Of a DNA stretch of 38,889 bases, positions 7,231 to 16,051 are shown one piece after another. The notes beneath the pieces are model-generated. The model was not told the origin of the DNA, ran no database searches, and saw only the letters and a list, made by a program, of their open reading frames with translations. Each line of letters begins with the position of its first letter. The first letter of the stretch is position 1. This stretch comes from Rhodoferax sp. (lineage in GTDB: Bacteria > Pseudomonadota > Gammaproteobacteria > Burkholderiales > Burkholderiaceae_C): the NCBI GenBank assembly GCA_031291305.1, contig JARLJH010000038.1:1-38889 (forward strand), given 5' to 3'. The position numbers and the translations under genes are program-made.

Positions 7231-10200
7231 ATGACGAAAAAAACAGCGGGCATGACTGCCGGAGCATCGACCCCGGCAAAGGTTGCAACAACGCGGCGCG
7301 CCAAGGCCGCACCACAAGCTGCCCCTGGGCCAACGGCTGCTCCCGTCACCGCAATAGCTGCCCCCATAGCCTTCCCCATCGTCGGCATTGGCGCCTCAGC
7401 GGGTGGGCTGGCCGCCTTTGAGGCGTTTTTCTCTGGCATGCCCAAGAATGTTGCGCCCGGCATGGCCTTTGTCCTGATACAGCATCTGGCCCCCGACCAT
7501 AAAAGCATGCTTGCCGAACTGATTCGCCGCTACACGCCCATGCCGGTGTATGAGGTGGAAGACACCATGACGGTCCAGCCCAACTGTGTCTATATCATCG
7601 CGCCCAACCGCGACATGGCCTTGATCGGTGGCAGCCTGCAGCTGCTGGAGCCTAGTGCGCCGCGCGGGCAGCGCCTGCCAATCAACTTTTTTTTCCGCTC
7701 ACTGGCGGCAGACCAACGCGAACGGGCCATTGGTGTCGTGTTCTCTGGCACCGGCAGCGACGGCACCCTGGGTGTGCGCGCTATCAAAGACGCGGGCGGC
7801 ATGGTCATGGCGCAAACCCCGGAGAGCACTGAATTTGACGGCATGCCGCGCAGCGCCATTGCCACCGGTTTGGTGGACTACTTGCTGGACCCCGCGCAGA
7901 TGCCAGCGCAGCTCATCACCTATGTGACCTACGCCTTTGGAAAGTTGGCGCTACGCGCTGACAAACCGCTGCTGATCAACGACGGCGCGCTGAAGAAGAT
8001 CTTTATCTTGCTGCGCACCCAGACCGGGCATGATTTTTCGCAGTACAAGCCCAGCACCATCCACAGGCGCATCGAGCGGCGCATGTCGGTGCACCAGATC
8101 AACGGCATTGACGACTATGTGCGCTACCTGCAGCAATACCCGGACGAAATCGACGCACTGTTTCGCGACCTGCTGATTGGCGTGACCAATTTCTTCCGCG
8201 ACCCCGAGGCTTTCGAGGTGCTTGAAAAACAGGTCATTGCACAGCTGTTTGCTGGCAAACCTGGCATAGGCGGGGTGGTGCGTATCTGGGTGGCGGGCTG
8301 CTCCACCGGCGAAGAAGCCTACTCAATCGCCATCCTGCTGCAAGAGTACATGGAGTCCATCAAACAGAGCTACACCGTGCAGCTGTTTGCCACCGACATT
8401 GATACCCGTGCCATTGCCATCGCCCGCGCTGGGCTGTACCCGCTGGGCATTGCGACCGACATGACGCCGCAGCGTCTGGCACGTTTTTTCACGCCAGACC
8501 CCGACGGCGAGGGCTACCGCATCAACAAAAACATCCGCGACATGCTGGTGTTTTCCGAGCAGGACTTGATGAAGGACCCGCCGTTTTCCAGACTCGACCT
8601 GATCACCTGCCGCAACCTGCTGATCTACCTGAATGCCGATCTGCAGAAGCGCCTGATGCCGCTGTTTCATTACGCACTCAACCCGCAGGGCATGCTGTTT
8701 CTGGGCACCTCCGAGGGCATTGGCGACTTTCTGACGCTGTTTGCCACGCTGGACCGCAAAGCCAAGATCTACCAGCGCAAAGATGCCGAGGTCAAGGAAC
8801 TGCGCTCACCCAGCCGGTTTGTGTCACCCCTCTCGGCGCTGGACGCAGCGCAGACGCGCGGACCGGGCAAGAATGCCTCAGCCGCCAAGCTGCCGCTGCG
8901 TGAACTGACCGAACAGGCCCTGCTGACCCAGGTGGCCCCGGCCGCTGCGCTGGTCAATGCCCTGGGCGACATTCTTTATCTGCATGGGCGCACCGGCATG
9001 TACCTGGAGCCCACCCCCGGCGAGGTGGCCGTGGCCAACATCCTGAAAATGGCGCGCGACGGCCTGCGTCCAGCACTGTCCAATGCACTGCGCCGCTGTG
9101 TTGTGGCACAAGAGCCGATGCACACATCGGGCCTGCGCGTCAAGACCAACGGCCATTACACCTGCATCAACCTGAGCGTGCACCCGGTGGCCACCCACCA
9201 GTCTGAAGCTGGAGGCGACGCGCCAGACCACACGTTACCGCGTCCTACCCCGGGCGATACGCACCTGTACTTGGTGACTTTGGAACAAGCCGCCGATCAG
9301 TCGCCCGACAAGACGGCCACGACCTTGACGAATGCCACCATCGACGCGTCCGTGCCATTGAATGCCGACGCGACGACTCAAATCGCGGCTCTGCGCGAAG
9401 AGTTGCGCGCCAAGGAAGAGTACCTGCAAAGCACCCAGGACGAACTGGAAAGCTCCAATGCAGAGCTGAAATCCAGCAACGAAGAGATGCAGTCGATCAA
9501 CGAGGAACTGCAAAGCACCAACGAAGAGCTGGAGACATCCAAGGAAGAATTGCAGTCGGTGAACGAAGAGCTGTCCACCGTCAACAACGAGCTCAACGTG
9601 AAGGTGGAAGACCTGTCACGCCTGAACAATGACATGAACAACCTGCTGGCAGGCACTGGCATTGCTACCGTGTTTGTCGATCATCAACTGTGTATTCTGC
9701 GTTTCACGCCCACCGCCTCCAAGCTCATCAACCTGATTGCCAGCGACGTGGGTCGCCCGGTAGGGCACATCGTCTCCAACCTGGTAGGCTACAACAGCCT
9801 GGTGGCCGATGTGCAGGCCGTGCTCGACACCCTGGTACCGAAAGACGTGCAAGTGCAAACAATGGATGAGGCCTGGTTCACCATGCGCATCCGCCCCTAC
9901 CGCACGCTGGACAACGTGATTGAGGGCGCGGTAATCACCTTCAGCGATATCACCGATCTCAAACGCGCTGAAATGGCGCTGGAACAAGCCAACCGATTGG
10001 CACGCCTGGCGGTGGTGGTGCGTGATGCGACTGACGCCATCACCGTGCAGGACATGCAGGGCCGAACCCTGGCCTGGAACCCTGGCGCCGAGCGCCTGTA
10101 CGGGTGGACCGAGGCACACGCGCTGCAAATGAATGTGCGCGAGCGAATTCCGGCCGAACTGCGCGCCGAGGCCCTGAGCCGGGTGCACCAGCTCAGCCAG

Positions 10201-10350
10201 GCCGAGGTGCTGGAGCCCTACCTGACGCAGAGGCTCACCCAAAGTGGCAAGCTCGTCAATGTGTCGCTAACGGCCACGGCACTGGTCAACGAGGCAGGCA
10301 AGGTATATGCCGTTGCGACGACTGAGAGGGTTCGGGAATCTGACGCCTGA
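7231..10350 (+). CDS. CheB-CheR fusion protein with coiled coil and PAS domains
   Basis: 1039 residues. An Ala/Thr/Pro-rich N-terminus (1-45) precedes a CheB-type methylesterase domain (about 48-235) with the predicted triad S56 (GIGASAGG), H85 (IQHLAPDH) and D177 (SGTGSDGTLG). A CheR-type methyltransferase domain follows (about 255-510), with GVTNFFRDP, the SAM-binding WVAGCSTGEEAYS, and DLITCRNLLIYL. A long heptad coiled coil (about 716-796) with repeated NEELxSxNEEL units leads to two PAS-like domains (about 800-910 and 925-1035). The family is known as two-component CheB/CheR fusions; some members also carry a kinase domain, which is absent here. No chemoreceptor, CheA or CheW gene is nearby, so it probably modifies or signals to a non-canonical target. 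An AGGA site precedes the ATG. Pairing with the divergent kinases is inferred. Confidence 0.93.
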   Translation: MTKKTAGMTAGASTPAKVATTRRAKAAPQAAPGPTAAPVTAIAAPIAFPIVGIGASAGGLAAFEAFFSGMPKNVAPGMAFVLIQHLAPDHKSMLAELIRRYTPMPVYEVEDTMTVQPNCVYIIAPNRDMALIGGSLQLLEPSAPRGQRLPINFFFRSLAADQRERAIGVVFSGTGSDGTLGVRAIKDAGGMVMAQTPESTEFDGMPRSAIATGLVDYLLDPAQMPAQLITYVTYAFGKLALRADKPLLINDGALKKIFILLRTQTGHDFSQYKPSTIHRRIERRMSVHQINGIDDYVRYLQQYPDEIDALFRDLLIGVTNFFRDPEAFEVLEKQVIAQLFAGKPGIGGVVRIWVAGCSTGEEAYSIAILLQEYMESIKQSYTVQLFATDIDTRAIAIARAGLYPLGIATDMTPQRLARFFTPDPDGEGYRINKNIRDMLVFSEQDLMKDPPFSRLDLITCRNLLIYLNADLQKRLMPLFHYALNPQGMLFLGTSEGIGDFLTLFATLDRKAKIYQRKDAEVKELRSPSRFVSPLSALDAAQTRGPGKNASAAKLPLRELTEQALLTQVAPAAALVNALGDILYLHGRTGMYLEPTPGEVAVANILKMARDGLRPALSNALRRCVVAQEPMHTSGLRVKTNGHYTCINLSVHPVATHQSEAGGDAPDHTLPRPTPGDTHLYLVTLEQAADQSPDKTATTLTNATIDASVPLNADATTQIAALREELRAKEEYLQSTQDELESSNAELKSSNEEMQSINEELQSTNEELETSKEELQSVNEELSTVNNELNVKVEDLSRLNNDMNNLLAGTGIATVFVDHQLCILRFTPTASKLINLIASDVGRPVGHIVSNLVGYNSLVADVQAVLDTLVPKDVQVQTMDEAWFTMRIRPYRTLDNVIEGAVITFSDITDLKRAEMALEQANRLARLAVVVRDATDAITVQDMQGRTLAWNPGAERLYGWTEAHALQMNVRERIPAELRAEALSRVHQLSQAEVLEPYLTQRLTQSGKLVNVSLTATALVNEAGKVYAVATTERVRESDA

Positions 10351-11049
10351 ATCGTCAAAACGCCACCATGCCTGCCGCAGGGCCGAGGCGGCGCTGAGCG
10401 GGACCACAAACACCGCTGGTCACGCCTCGAATTTGTCACCTTATGAGATGCAGGTCCAACTGCATGAATTGCAGGTACACCAGATCGAGTTGGAGATGCA
10501 AAACGAGGAACTGCGCCACACGCAGTTGGCGCTGCAGACTTCACGCGACAGCCATGCCGACTTGTACGACCATGCGCCAACGGGTTACCTGTGCATCAGC
10601 GATATCGGGCTGATTACCCAGGCCAACCTGACTGCCGCCACCCTGCTGGGCACACCTCGCAGCCAACTGATCCAACAGCCGCTGAGCCACTTCATCTTCC
10701 GGGATGACGAAGAGGCGTGTCGGTGAATGGGTGATCGACACTGCGCTGGCACAGATCACGCAGTGGCAGGCGCAGGGTCTGAGCCTGCAAGTCAGCGTCA
10801 ACGTGAGGGCACATCAGTTACAGCAGTCCAACTTTGTGGCCCGCCTGCGCCTTTCACCGCAAGGTAATTGCCGAGGGCGTGGAAACCATTGCCCATGGCA
10901 GCATGCTGCTGCAACTGGGCTGCGAACTGGCACAGGGCTACGGTATTGCCCGCCCCATGCCCGCCGATGCCATTCCCGGCTGGGTGACGACCTGGAAGCC
11001 CGATACAGCCTGGACCGCAAACGCCAGCGTGGTCGCCGGTTTTATATAA
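10307..11049 (+). pseudogene. Decayed PAS-(GGDEF)-EAL gene
   Basis: Three consecutive pieces in three different frames together resemble one PAS-GGDEF-EAL protein. Piece 1 (10307-10726) has the helical HELQVHQIELEMQNEEL segment and the first part of a PAS domain (LYDHAPTGYLCISD). Piece 2 (about 10716-10850, next frame) encodes VGEWVIDTALAQITQWQ and SVNVRAHQLQQSNFVARL, the early part of an EAL domain. Piece 3 (about 10857-11049, third frame) encodes KVIAEGVETIAHG and LGCELAQGYGIARPMP, the EAL C-terminus. The GGDEF domain, the EAL signature itself and the middle of the EAL domain are missing. At least two deletions with frameshifts explain this. The first piece overlaps the end of the CheB-CheR gene by 44 bases, so the intact ancestor was probably coupled to it. 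A functional protein is not expected. Confidence 0.85.
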
Positions 11050-11055
11050 GAAATA

Positions 11056-11097
11056 TCCTTCTAGCCATTTGTTTATAAGCACTTACAGCTATTAACT
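11056..11097 (+). repeat. Dispersed intergenic palindrome, copy R5 (degenerate)
   Basis: CCTTCTAGCC at the left and CTTACAGCTATTA at the right match the ends of the other copies, while the central arms are diverged. It lies directly after the pseudogene and upstream of the lipoprotein gene. Confidence 0.4.
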
Positions 11098-11249
11098 ATA
11101 TAGCATCAGTGACACAGGATTTATCTGGCACTGTGTACGCAGACGCACAGACATGACCCAGCCCCAAAGCCAACAATGAAGCTTCGTCCGTGGCGACATT
11201 CAACGCTGCCACGATTGAAGGTGTACATGTTCGTCTGGAGAAATTTGCC

Positions 11250-11468
11250 ATGAAACTCAATACTCGTTTCTACGCCGCAGTGTCGGCTGTGCTGCTGGGC
11301 TCATCCCTTGTCTTGGGTGGCTGCTCCGGTATGACACGTCAGGAAACAAGCACCGCCACGGGTGCTGTCGTTGGTGGTGTTGTGGGCAACGTGCTTTGCG
11401 GCGGGCTGGCCTGCACCGGTGCTGGCGCTGCTGTGGGCGGCGTCATCGGCCACGAGGTCGCGAAATAA
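11250..11468 (+). CDS. Small glycine-zipper lipoprotein (OsmB-like)
   Basis: 72 residues from the ATG at 11250, which has GGAGA about 9 bases upstream; an earlier in-frame ATG at 11190 would bury the signal peptide. A lipoprotein signal peptide ends in the lipobox LGG-C with C25. The mature part is Gly/Ala-rich (TGAVVGGVVGNV and GAGAAVGGVIGHE), the glycine-zipper pattern of OsmB-like and related outer-membrane-associated lipoproteins. Two additional cysteines (in NVLCGGLACTG) are unusual for such proteins and could form a disulphide in the periplasm. A role in envelope stress is inferred from the family only. Downstream, ACGCGC (11475-11480) and GCGCGT (11488-11493) form a short stem but no clear T-run follows. 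Confidence 0.8.
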   Translation: MKLNTRFYAAVSAVLLGSSLVLGGCSGMTRQETSTATGAVVGGVVGNVLCGGLACTGAGAAVGGVIGHEVAK

Positions 11469-11609
11469 GCGCAGACGCGCGGGGATTGCGCGTTGACGCC
11501 CAAGCAGACTTTCTGAAGGCAACACAACCCGCCCCAGTCGCATGCCAAATGCGCCTTGAATGCTACAAAGAATATATCCTCATGTTCAGAAAATCCGGGG
11601 GCTTCTGGT

Positions 11610-13076
11610 TCATGGCGATTCCTTATTAATCGTGATGAAGCCCGTCGGCGCACCCACCATCTGCCGGGCGTCCAACCAGGCATCAAACTGCTCAGCGGTC
11701 ACCGTGCCCAGCGCCAGCGCGGCCTCGCGCAGCGTCGTGCCATGCGCCTGGGCGTGTTTTGCAATGGCCGCTGCTCGGTCGTAGCCGATGTGTGGTGCCA
11801 AGGCCGTGACCAGCATCAGCGAGCTTTGCAGCAGCGCGTCCACGCGTGCCTGATTGACCGCGATGCCCGCCACGCAATGCCGTGAAAAACTGCGCATGGC
11901 GTCGGCCAGCAGACGCAGGCTGTCGAGCGTGTCCAGGGCGATCAGGGGCTTGTACACGTTAAGCTCAAACTGGCCCTGGCTGGCGGCAAAACCAATCGCC
12001 ACGTCGTGCCCTATGACTTGGGCGCAGACCATGGTCAGCGCCTCGACCTGGGTCGGATTCACCTTGCCGGGCATGATGGAACTACCGGGCTCGTTTTGCG
12101 GCAGGGTCAGTTCACCGAGCCCGGCGCGTGGCCCGCTGGCCATCAGGCGGATGTCGTTGGCAATTTTGGTGAGGGCCACCGCCAGCATCTTCAGGCTGGC
12201 ATGCAGCGCCACCAGCGCTTCATGGCCCGCCATGGCGGCAAACAGGTTGTCGGCCTGGCGCAATGGCAAACCCAGCCGCTTGGCCAGCGCGGCGCACACC
12301 CGCGCGCCAAATTCCTGGTGGGTGTTAAGCCCGGTGCCGACGGCCGTGCCGCCCATGGCCAGCGTGTGCACGGCACCGAGTGCGAATTGCAGGCTGTTCT
12401 TGCACAGCGCCAGTTGCGCACCGTAGCCGCCCAGTTCCTGGCCCAGCGTGACCGGTATGGCGTCTTGCAGATGGGTGCGGCCAATCTTCACCACCGATGC
12501 AAACGCCGCAGCCTTGGTCGCCAGCGCCGCGCATAACTCGTCCAAAGCGGGCAGCAGCGCCTGTTGCACCTTGAGCGCCACGGCGATGTGCATGGCGCTG
12601 GGGAACACGTCGTTGGAGGACTGCCCTAGATTGACATCGTCGTTGGGGTGGACCGTTTGGCCGACTCCTGCGCCCTGCCCCAGCGCACGGCTGGCCAGCG
12701 TGGCGATCACCTCGTTGACGTTCATGTTGCTTTGCGTGCCCGAACCGGTTTGCCACACCGACAAGGGAAACTCCGCGTCAAACTCGCCGCTGGCCACACG
12801 CTCTGCCGCGTCAGCAATAGCTTGTGCCTTGAGCGGGTCTTGCAACTGCAAGTAGCGGTTGACGTTAGCGCTGGCCCATTTGATCCAGGCCAGAGCGTGA
12901 ATGATGTCGGGCGGCATACGTTGCTCGCCAATGGCAAAAAAATGCAGGCTGCGTGCCGTTTGCGCACCCCACAGCACCCCTGCGGGCACGCTGACCGTGC
13001 CAAAGCTGTCGCTGACATTGCGAGGCGGGCCATCGTCAGGCACAACGGGCGCTTGAGGCGGGCTGATTAGAGACAT
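11610..13076 (-). CDS. fumC: Fumarate hydratase class II (fumarase C)
   Basis: 488 residues, slightly longer than the usual 460-470 because of about 20 extra residues at the N-terminus and a short C-terminal tail. It reversibly hydrates fumarate to L-malate in the TCA cycle, as an iron-free homotetramer in the cytoplasm. The family signature GSSIMPGKVNP is at 331-341. The SGTQSNMN segment (112-119), the HPNDDVN segment and the catalytic TH pair at 201-202 are in place, and the whole sequence follows E. coli FumC closely rather than aspartase or argininosuccinate lyase. AAGGAG lies about 7 bases before the ATG. It is transcribed alone, divergent from the FMN reductase gene across a 196-base gap. 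Confidence 0.95.
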   Translation of the reverse strand: MSLISPPQAPVVPDDGPPRNVSDSFGTVSVPAGVLWGAQTARSLHFFAIGEQRMPPDIIHALAWIKWASANVNRYLQLQDPLKAQAIADAAERVASGEFDAEFPLSVWQTGSGTQSNMNVNEVIATLASRALGQGAGVGQTVHPNDDVNLGQSSNDVFPSAMHIAVALKVQQALLPALDELCAALATKAAAFASVVKIGRTHLQDAIPVTLGQELGGYGAQLALCKNSLQFALGAVHTLAMGGTAVGTGLNTHQEFGARVCAALAKRLGLPLRQADNLFAAMAGHEALVALHASLKMLAVALTKIANDIRLMASGPRAGLGELTLPQNEPGSSIMPGKVNPTQVEALTMVCAQVIGHDVAIGFAASQGQFELNVYKPLIALDTLDSLRLLADAMRSFSRHCVAGIAVNQARVDALLQSSLMLVTALAPHIGYDRAAAIAKHAQAHGTTLREAALALGTVTAEQFDAWLDARQMVGAPTGFITINKESP

Positions 13077-13272
13077 GCTGAACTCCTTTGATAGGCGCTG
13101 ATGATCCTAAAGAGCGTTTGGCAAAACAGATGTTCGCCAACGCACAGACAGACCTCATGCGTGGCAGCGATGCCCATCCTCTGCTCAGGGTCATCTGAAC
13201 CGCCAACGTTCGCTACCGCACGGTCAGGGGCAAAGTACTGGCGCAACATGAATCTTTTTTTTGGAGAATCAC

Positions 13273-13824
13273 ATGCCCCAATTTCACATCGCCGTCATCG
13301 TGGGTAGCCTGCGCCAGGACTCCTTCAACAAGAAGCTGGCCACGGCGCTGGCCCGGCTGGCACCAGCAGATTTCACCTTCACGCAGGTCCAGATCGGCGA
13401 CTTGCCGCTGTACAACCAGGACGACGACACGCATCAGGCGGCGTCGGTGGTCCGGCTGAAATCGGAGATCAAGGCGGCGCAAGGCTTGCTGTTTGTCACG
13501 CCTGAATACAACCGGTCCATGCCCGGCGTGTTGAAGAACGCCATTGACAACGCCTCTCGCCCCTATGGCGACAGCGCCTGGTCCGGCAAACCCGCTGGTG
13601 TGCTGGGCGTGTCAGTGGGTGCCATCGGCACCGCGATGGCACAGCAGCATTTGCGCAACGTGCTGGCCTATCTGAATGTGCCAACGCTAGGCCAGCCCGA
13701 GGCCTTCATCCAGGCCAAGGATGATTTGTTCAACCCGGACGGCGGCATTGGGGAAGGCAGCAGGAAGTTTATGCAAAGCTGGATGGACCTGTATGTGGCA
13801 TGGGTCAGGAAACATGCGGCATGA
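13273..13824 (+). CDS. NADPH-dependent FMN reductase family protein (ChrR/YieF-like)
   Basis: 183 residues from the ATG at 13273, with GGAG 6 bases upstream; a TTG at 13261 overlaps that ribosome site and is unlikely. The flavodoxin-like fold shows the phosphate-binding GSLRQDSFN loop at about 10-18 and the family segment TPEYNRSMPGVLKNAID (about 76-92) that contacts FMN. The protein should reduce quinones, flavins or metal/azo compounds at the expense of NAD(P)H in the cytoplasm; chromate reduction is known for some relatives. The stop codon overlaps the start of the DUF2789 gene (ATGA), so the two are translationally coupled. The upstream 196-base region is shared with divergent fumC. Confidence 0.88.
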   Translation: MPQFHIAVIVGSLRQDSFNKKLATALARLAPADFTFTQVQIGDLPLYNQDDDTHQAASVVRLKSEIKAAQGLLFVTPEYNRSMPGVLKNAIDNASRPYGDSAWSGKPAGVLGVSVGAIGTAMAQQHLRNVLAYLNVPTLGQPEAFIQAKDDLFNPDGGIGEGSRKFMQSWMDLYVAWVRKHAA

Positions 13825-14060
13825 ACAAGCCCATTCACCACTTCAGTGAGTTGTTTGCGCAGCTTGGGCTGCCCAATGACGCCCAAAGCATCGCGCAGTT
13901 TTTGACCTCTCACGCATCGATGGCGCGTGGCGTGAGATTGCCCGATGCACCCTTCTGGACCAGCTCGCAAGCCGCCTTTCTGCGGGAATCCCTGAACCAG
14001 GATTCCGACTGGTCTGACCAGGTGGATCAGTTGAGCGAGGCACTGCAGGATTCTCTTTGA
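13821..14060 (+). CDS. DUF2789 family protein
   Basis: 79 residues. The start at 13821 is chosen because the ATG overlaps the TGA of the FMN reductase gene. It resembles the small DUF2789 family: an N-terminal IHHFSELFAQLGLP segment, a central GVRLPDAPFWT motif and a C-terminal acidic helix (WSDQVDQLSEAL). It is soluble with no signal peptide. The function of this family is not known to me. The strict coupling to an FMN reductase hints at a redox-linked role, but this is only an inference from context. Confidence 0.8.
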   Translation: MNKPIHHFSELFAQLGLPNDAQSIAQFLTSHASMARGVRLPDAPFWTSSQAAFLRESLNQDSDWSDQVDQLSEALQDSL

Positions 14061-14094
14061 TGCCACTGATTGCCACCTGAACAGCGCCTTACTC

Positions 14095-14116
14095 AACCCG
14101 AAAAACGGACCGGGTT
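14095..14116. terminator. Possible weak terminator between convergent genes
   Basis: AACCCG (14095-14100) and CGGGTT (14111-14116) can form a short stem between the end of the DUF2789 gene and the end of the convergent OmpA-like gene. No strong T-run follows on either strand. Confidence 0.3.
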
Positions 14117-14136
14117 TGCGCATCACAACCCGTCGA

Positions 14137-15048
14137 TCAGCGAGCTATGACCTGACCGTTGGCATCAGACAGGACAATTTCCACCCGCCTATTGAGCTGG
14201 CGGTTTTGGGCCGTGTCATTGGCCGCTGCCGGGAATGATTCGCCGTAGCCGCGCATGGCCACGCGTCCGGGAACGATGCCCATCTGTTGCAAGGCGGCTT
14301 GCACGGCACTGGCGCGGCGCTCTGAAAGTCCCTGGTTATAGGCTGCTGTTCCTGTACTGTCGGTAAAACCTTCCACCAACACATTGCGCTGCGGGTTGTT
14401 TTGCAGAATATCGGCGAGTTTCTGGGCGGCGGCTAGGCCATTGCTGTTCAAGCGGGCCTGATCGGTAGCAAACAACACGTCGCCCATGGTGATGACCATG
14501 CCACGATCGGTTTTTTTGGCCGCCAGGTCGGCCAACTGGGCTTCAAGCTGGGCGTTGCGCAACTGAGCGCTGGCGGCGGCGTCTTGCGCCATGAGGGTTT
14601 GCTGTTGGGCATGCGCGGCATCGTTTTGCGCCAGCAAGGCGGCCTGAGCGGCGCGGTTGGCGCGAATCTGTGCTGCATTGGCCTCGTTGGTACGCTGGTC
14701 CAGCATCAGTTGGTCACGCTGCTTGCCCGCATTGGCCACCTCAGCCTCAGCGATTCTGCGCTTGGTGACTTCTTGTGTGAGGGCAATTTGCTGCCGTGCC
14801 AGGTACGCCAGCTTGTCGATATCTGCATCGCTGTTGCGGTCTGCCGCGCTGGCATCCGCTTTTGCCATGGCATCGCTGGCTTTTTGCATCTCCAATGGTG
14901 CGTAGGTGGCGACATTCGGACTGGCTTGCGCCATGCGGTACTCGACATGCGTCTGGTCCAGCAGTGTCGTAGCTTTGGGGCCAGTCGCGCAGGCTGCAAG
15001 CAAGGCAGCCACAGCCAGAAACGTTGGGGTCAGGTATTTGTCGTTCAT
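14137..15048 (-). CDS. OmpA-like lipoprotein with N-terminal DUF4398-type helical region
   Basis: 303 residues from the ATG at 15048; the longer reading frame would place the signal peptide inside the protein. The lipobox is LAA-C with C20. A long Ala/Gln-rich helical region (about 25-180), beginning with a DUF4398-like segment, is followed by a C-terminal OmpA domain (about 190-300) with the peptidoglycan-binding signature VEGFTDSTGTAAYNQGLSERRA and NRRVEI. It is probably anchored in the outer membrane, with the OmpA domain binding peptidoglycan across the periplasm. It lies 43 bases downstream of a smaller DUF4398 lipoprotein gene and is likely cotranscribed with it. Confidence 0.88.
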   Translation of the reverse strand: MNDKYLTPTFLAVAALLAACATGPKATTLLDQTHVEYRMAQASPNVATYAPLEMQKASDAMAKADASAADRNSDADIDKLAYLARQQIALTQEVTKRRIAEAEVANAGKQRDQLMLDQRTNEANAAQIRANRAAQAALLAQNDAAHAQQQTLMAQDAAASAQLRNAQLEAQLADLAAKKTDRGMVITMGDVLFATDQARLNSNGLAAAQKLADILQNNPQRNVLVEGFTDSTGTAAYNQGLSERRASAVQAALQQMGIVPGRVAMRGYGESFPAAANDTAQNRQLNRRVEIVLSDANGQVIAR

Positions 15049-15091
15049 GAGAGTGTCCAGTGGGTGAAGGGGAGGAAATGGCGCAGAGGTG

Positions 15092-15469
15092 TTAAAGATT
15101 GCGCTCAAGCTCTGCACGCAACACGCGAATATCTTCCTGTAAGGCATCAGCAGCGGCTTGCGCCTTGGCCGAGTTGGCTTTGCCCTGAGCCAGCTTGGCA
15201 TCGGCCTGGGCCTGTGCTGCCAAATCGCGCGCCAGTTTGTAATCTTTGGCGGCCATGGCCTTGTTGGCCAGCTCCAGCTTGTCGCGAGCGGAGGTCATCT
15301 CCGCCGGGGCATATTCCACGCCACCGGCACCTACAGCATTCGCCACGGCAGCCTTTGAAACGGCCACATCTGCGGTTGCGGGGGTTTTCAGGCTGCTGCA
15401 GCCCACGGCCAACGCAGCTGCAACGCTGAACAAGGCTGTGAGCCAGCATCTTGAGTATGTCATCATCAT
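15092..15469 (-). CDS. DUF4398 domain lipoprotein
   Basis: 125 residues. The signal peptide ends in a lipobox AVG-C at C24. The mature protein is helical and Ala-rich, with the DUF4398 pattern (YAPAEMTSARDKLELA, then YKLARDLAAQAQADAKLA). Three consecutive ATG codons follow AGGAG, so the exact start is uncertain by one or two residues. It probably forms an operon with the OmpA-like lipoprotein, which carries a related N-terminal region; the two may interact or be partly redundant. The function is not established. The 177-base gap upstream (15470-15646) holds no other gene that I can support. Confidence 0.85.
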   Translation of the reverse strand: MMMTYSRCWLTALFSVAAALAVGCSSLKTPATADVAVSKAAVANAVGAGGVEYAPAEMTSARDKLELANKAMAAKDYKLARDLAAQAQADAKLAQGKANSAKAQAAADALQEDIRVLRAELERNL

Positions 15470-15646
15470 CCATCTCCTGTAGATCCATCAAGCGCAGGAT
15501 CGCTCTTGAAGGAAACAGTTATAGGTGGATGCGTAAAACGCGTCTGTTCGCTAGCACACAGCTACCATGGGGCGAGGCTACTCAACCATCGTGCTGAATT
15601 GAGCGGCGGCTGTACGCCTGAATGCACCCTTAACTACAGGTTGAAT

Positions 15647-15985
15647 TTAATGTGGCGGCACGATCCGCTTGGGCTCCACATCCGTGACCTCTGCCACGTC
15701 CGTCACATCCTTCACCTCAGCATCAACCACGTTGTCGGGCATGGGGGCGCCGCCTGGTTGCCCGAATCCGCGCTGATTGAAACGCTGCCACACTGCTTGT
15801 CGGTTCACCTGAAATGTCCATGGACTGACTGGTTGACCGGTCAATTTGGCCCACAGCGCGCGCAGTAGCCACAGGATCAGAATCACGAAACCGGCCGCCA
15901 TCAGACTGGCAAAGAACACCAGCGCGGCCAGCAACAGGCCCACGCGCACCACAAAGCCCAGCAATTTCAACAACACATCACTCAA
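15647..15985 (-). CDS. Small membrane protein of unknown function
   Basis: 112 residues from a TTG start at 15985 that has AAGGAG 7 bases upstream; no in-frame ATG is suitably placed. One long or two closely spaced hydrophobic segments (about residues 4-45) are followed by a basic, aromatic stretch (LWAKLTGQPVSPWTFQVNR) and an acidic C-terminal tail with repeated VxDVAEVTDVEP. I do not recognise a family. It begins about 66 bases after the DinG stop and may be cotranscribed with dinG. The tail is probably cytoplasmic. Confidence 0.65.
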   Translation of the reverse strand: MSDVLLKLLGFVVRVGLLLAALVFFASLMAAGFVILILWLLRALWAKLTGQPVSPWTFQVNRQAVWQRFNQRGFGQPGGAPMPDNVVDAEVKDVTDVAEVTDVEPKRIVPPH

Positions 15986-16051
15986 AACATCACTCCTTGT
16001 GAACTGAGCACATGGGGCAAGCGGCCCACATTGCAAGCCACTTTACCTGGG

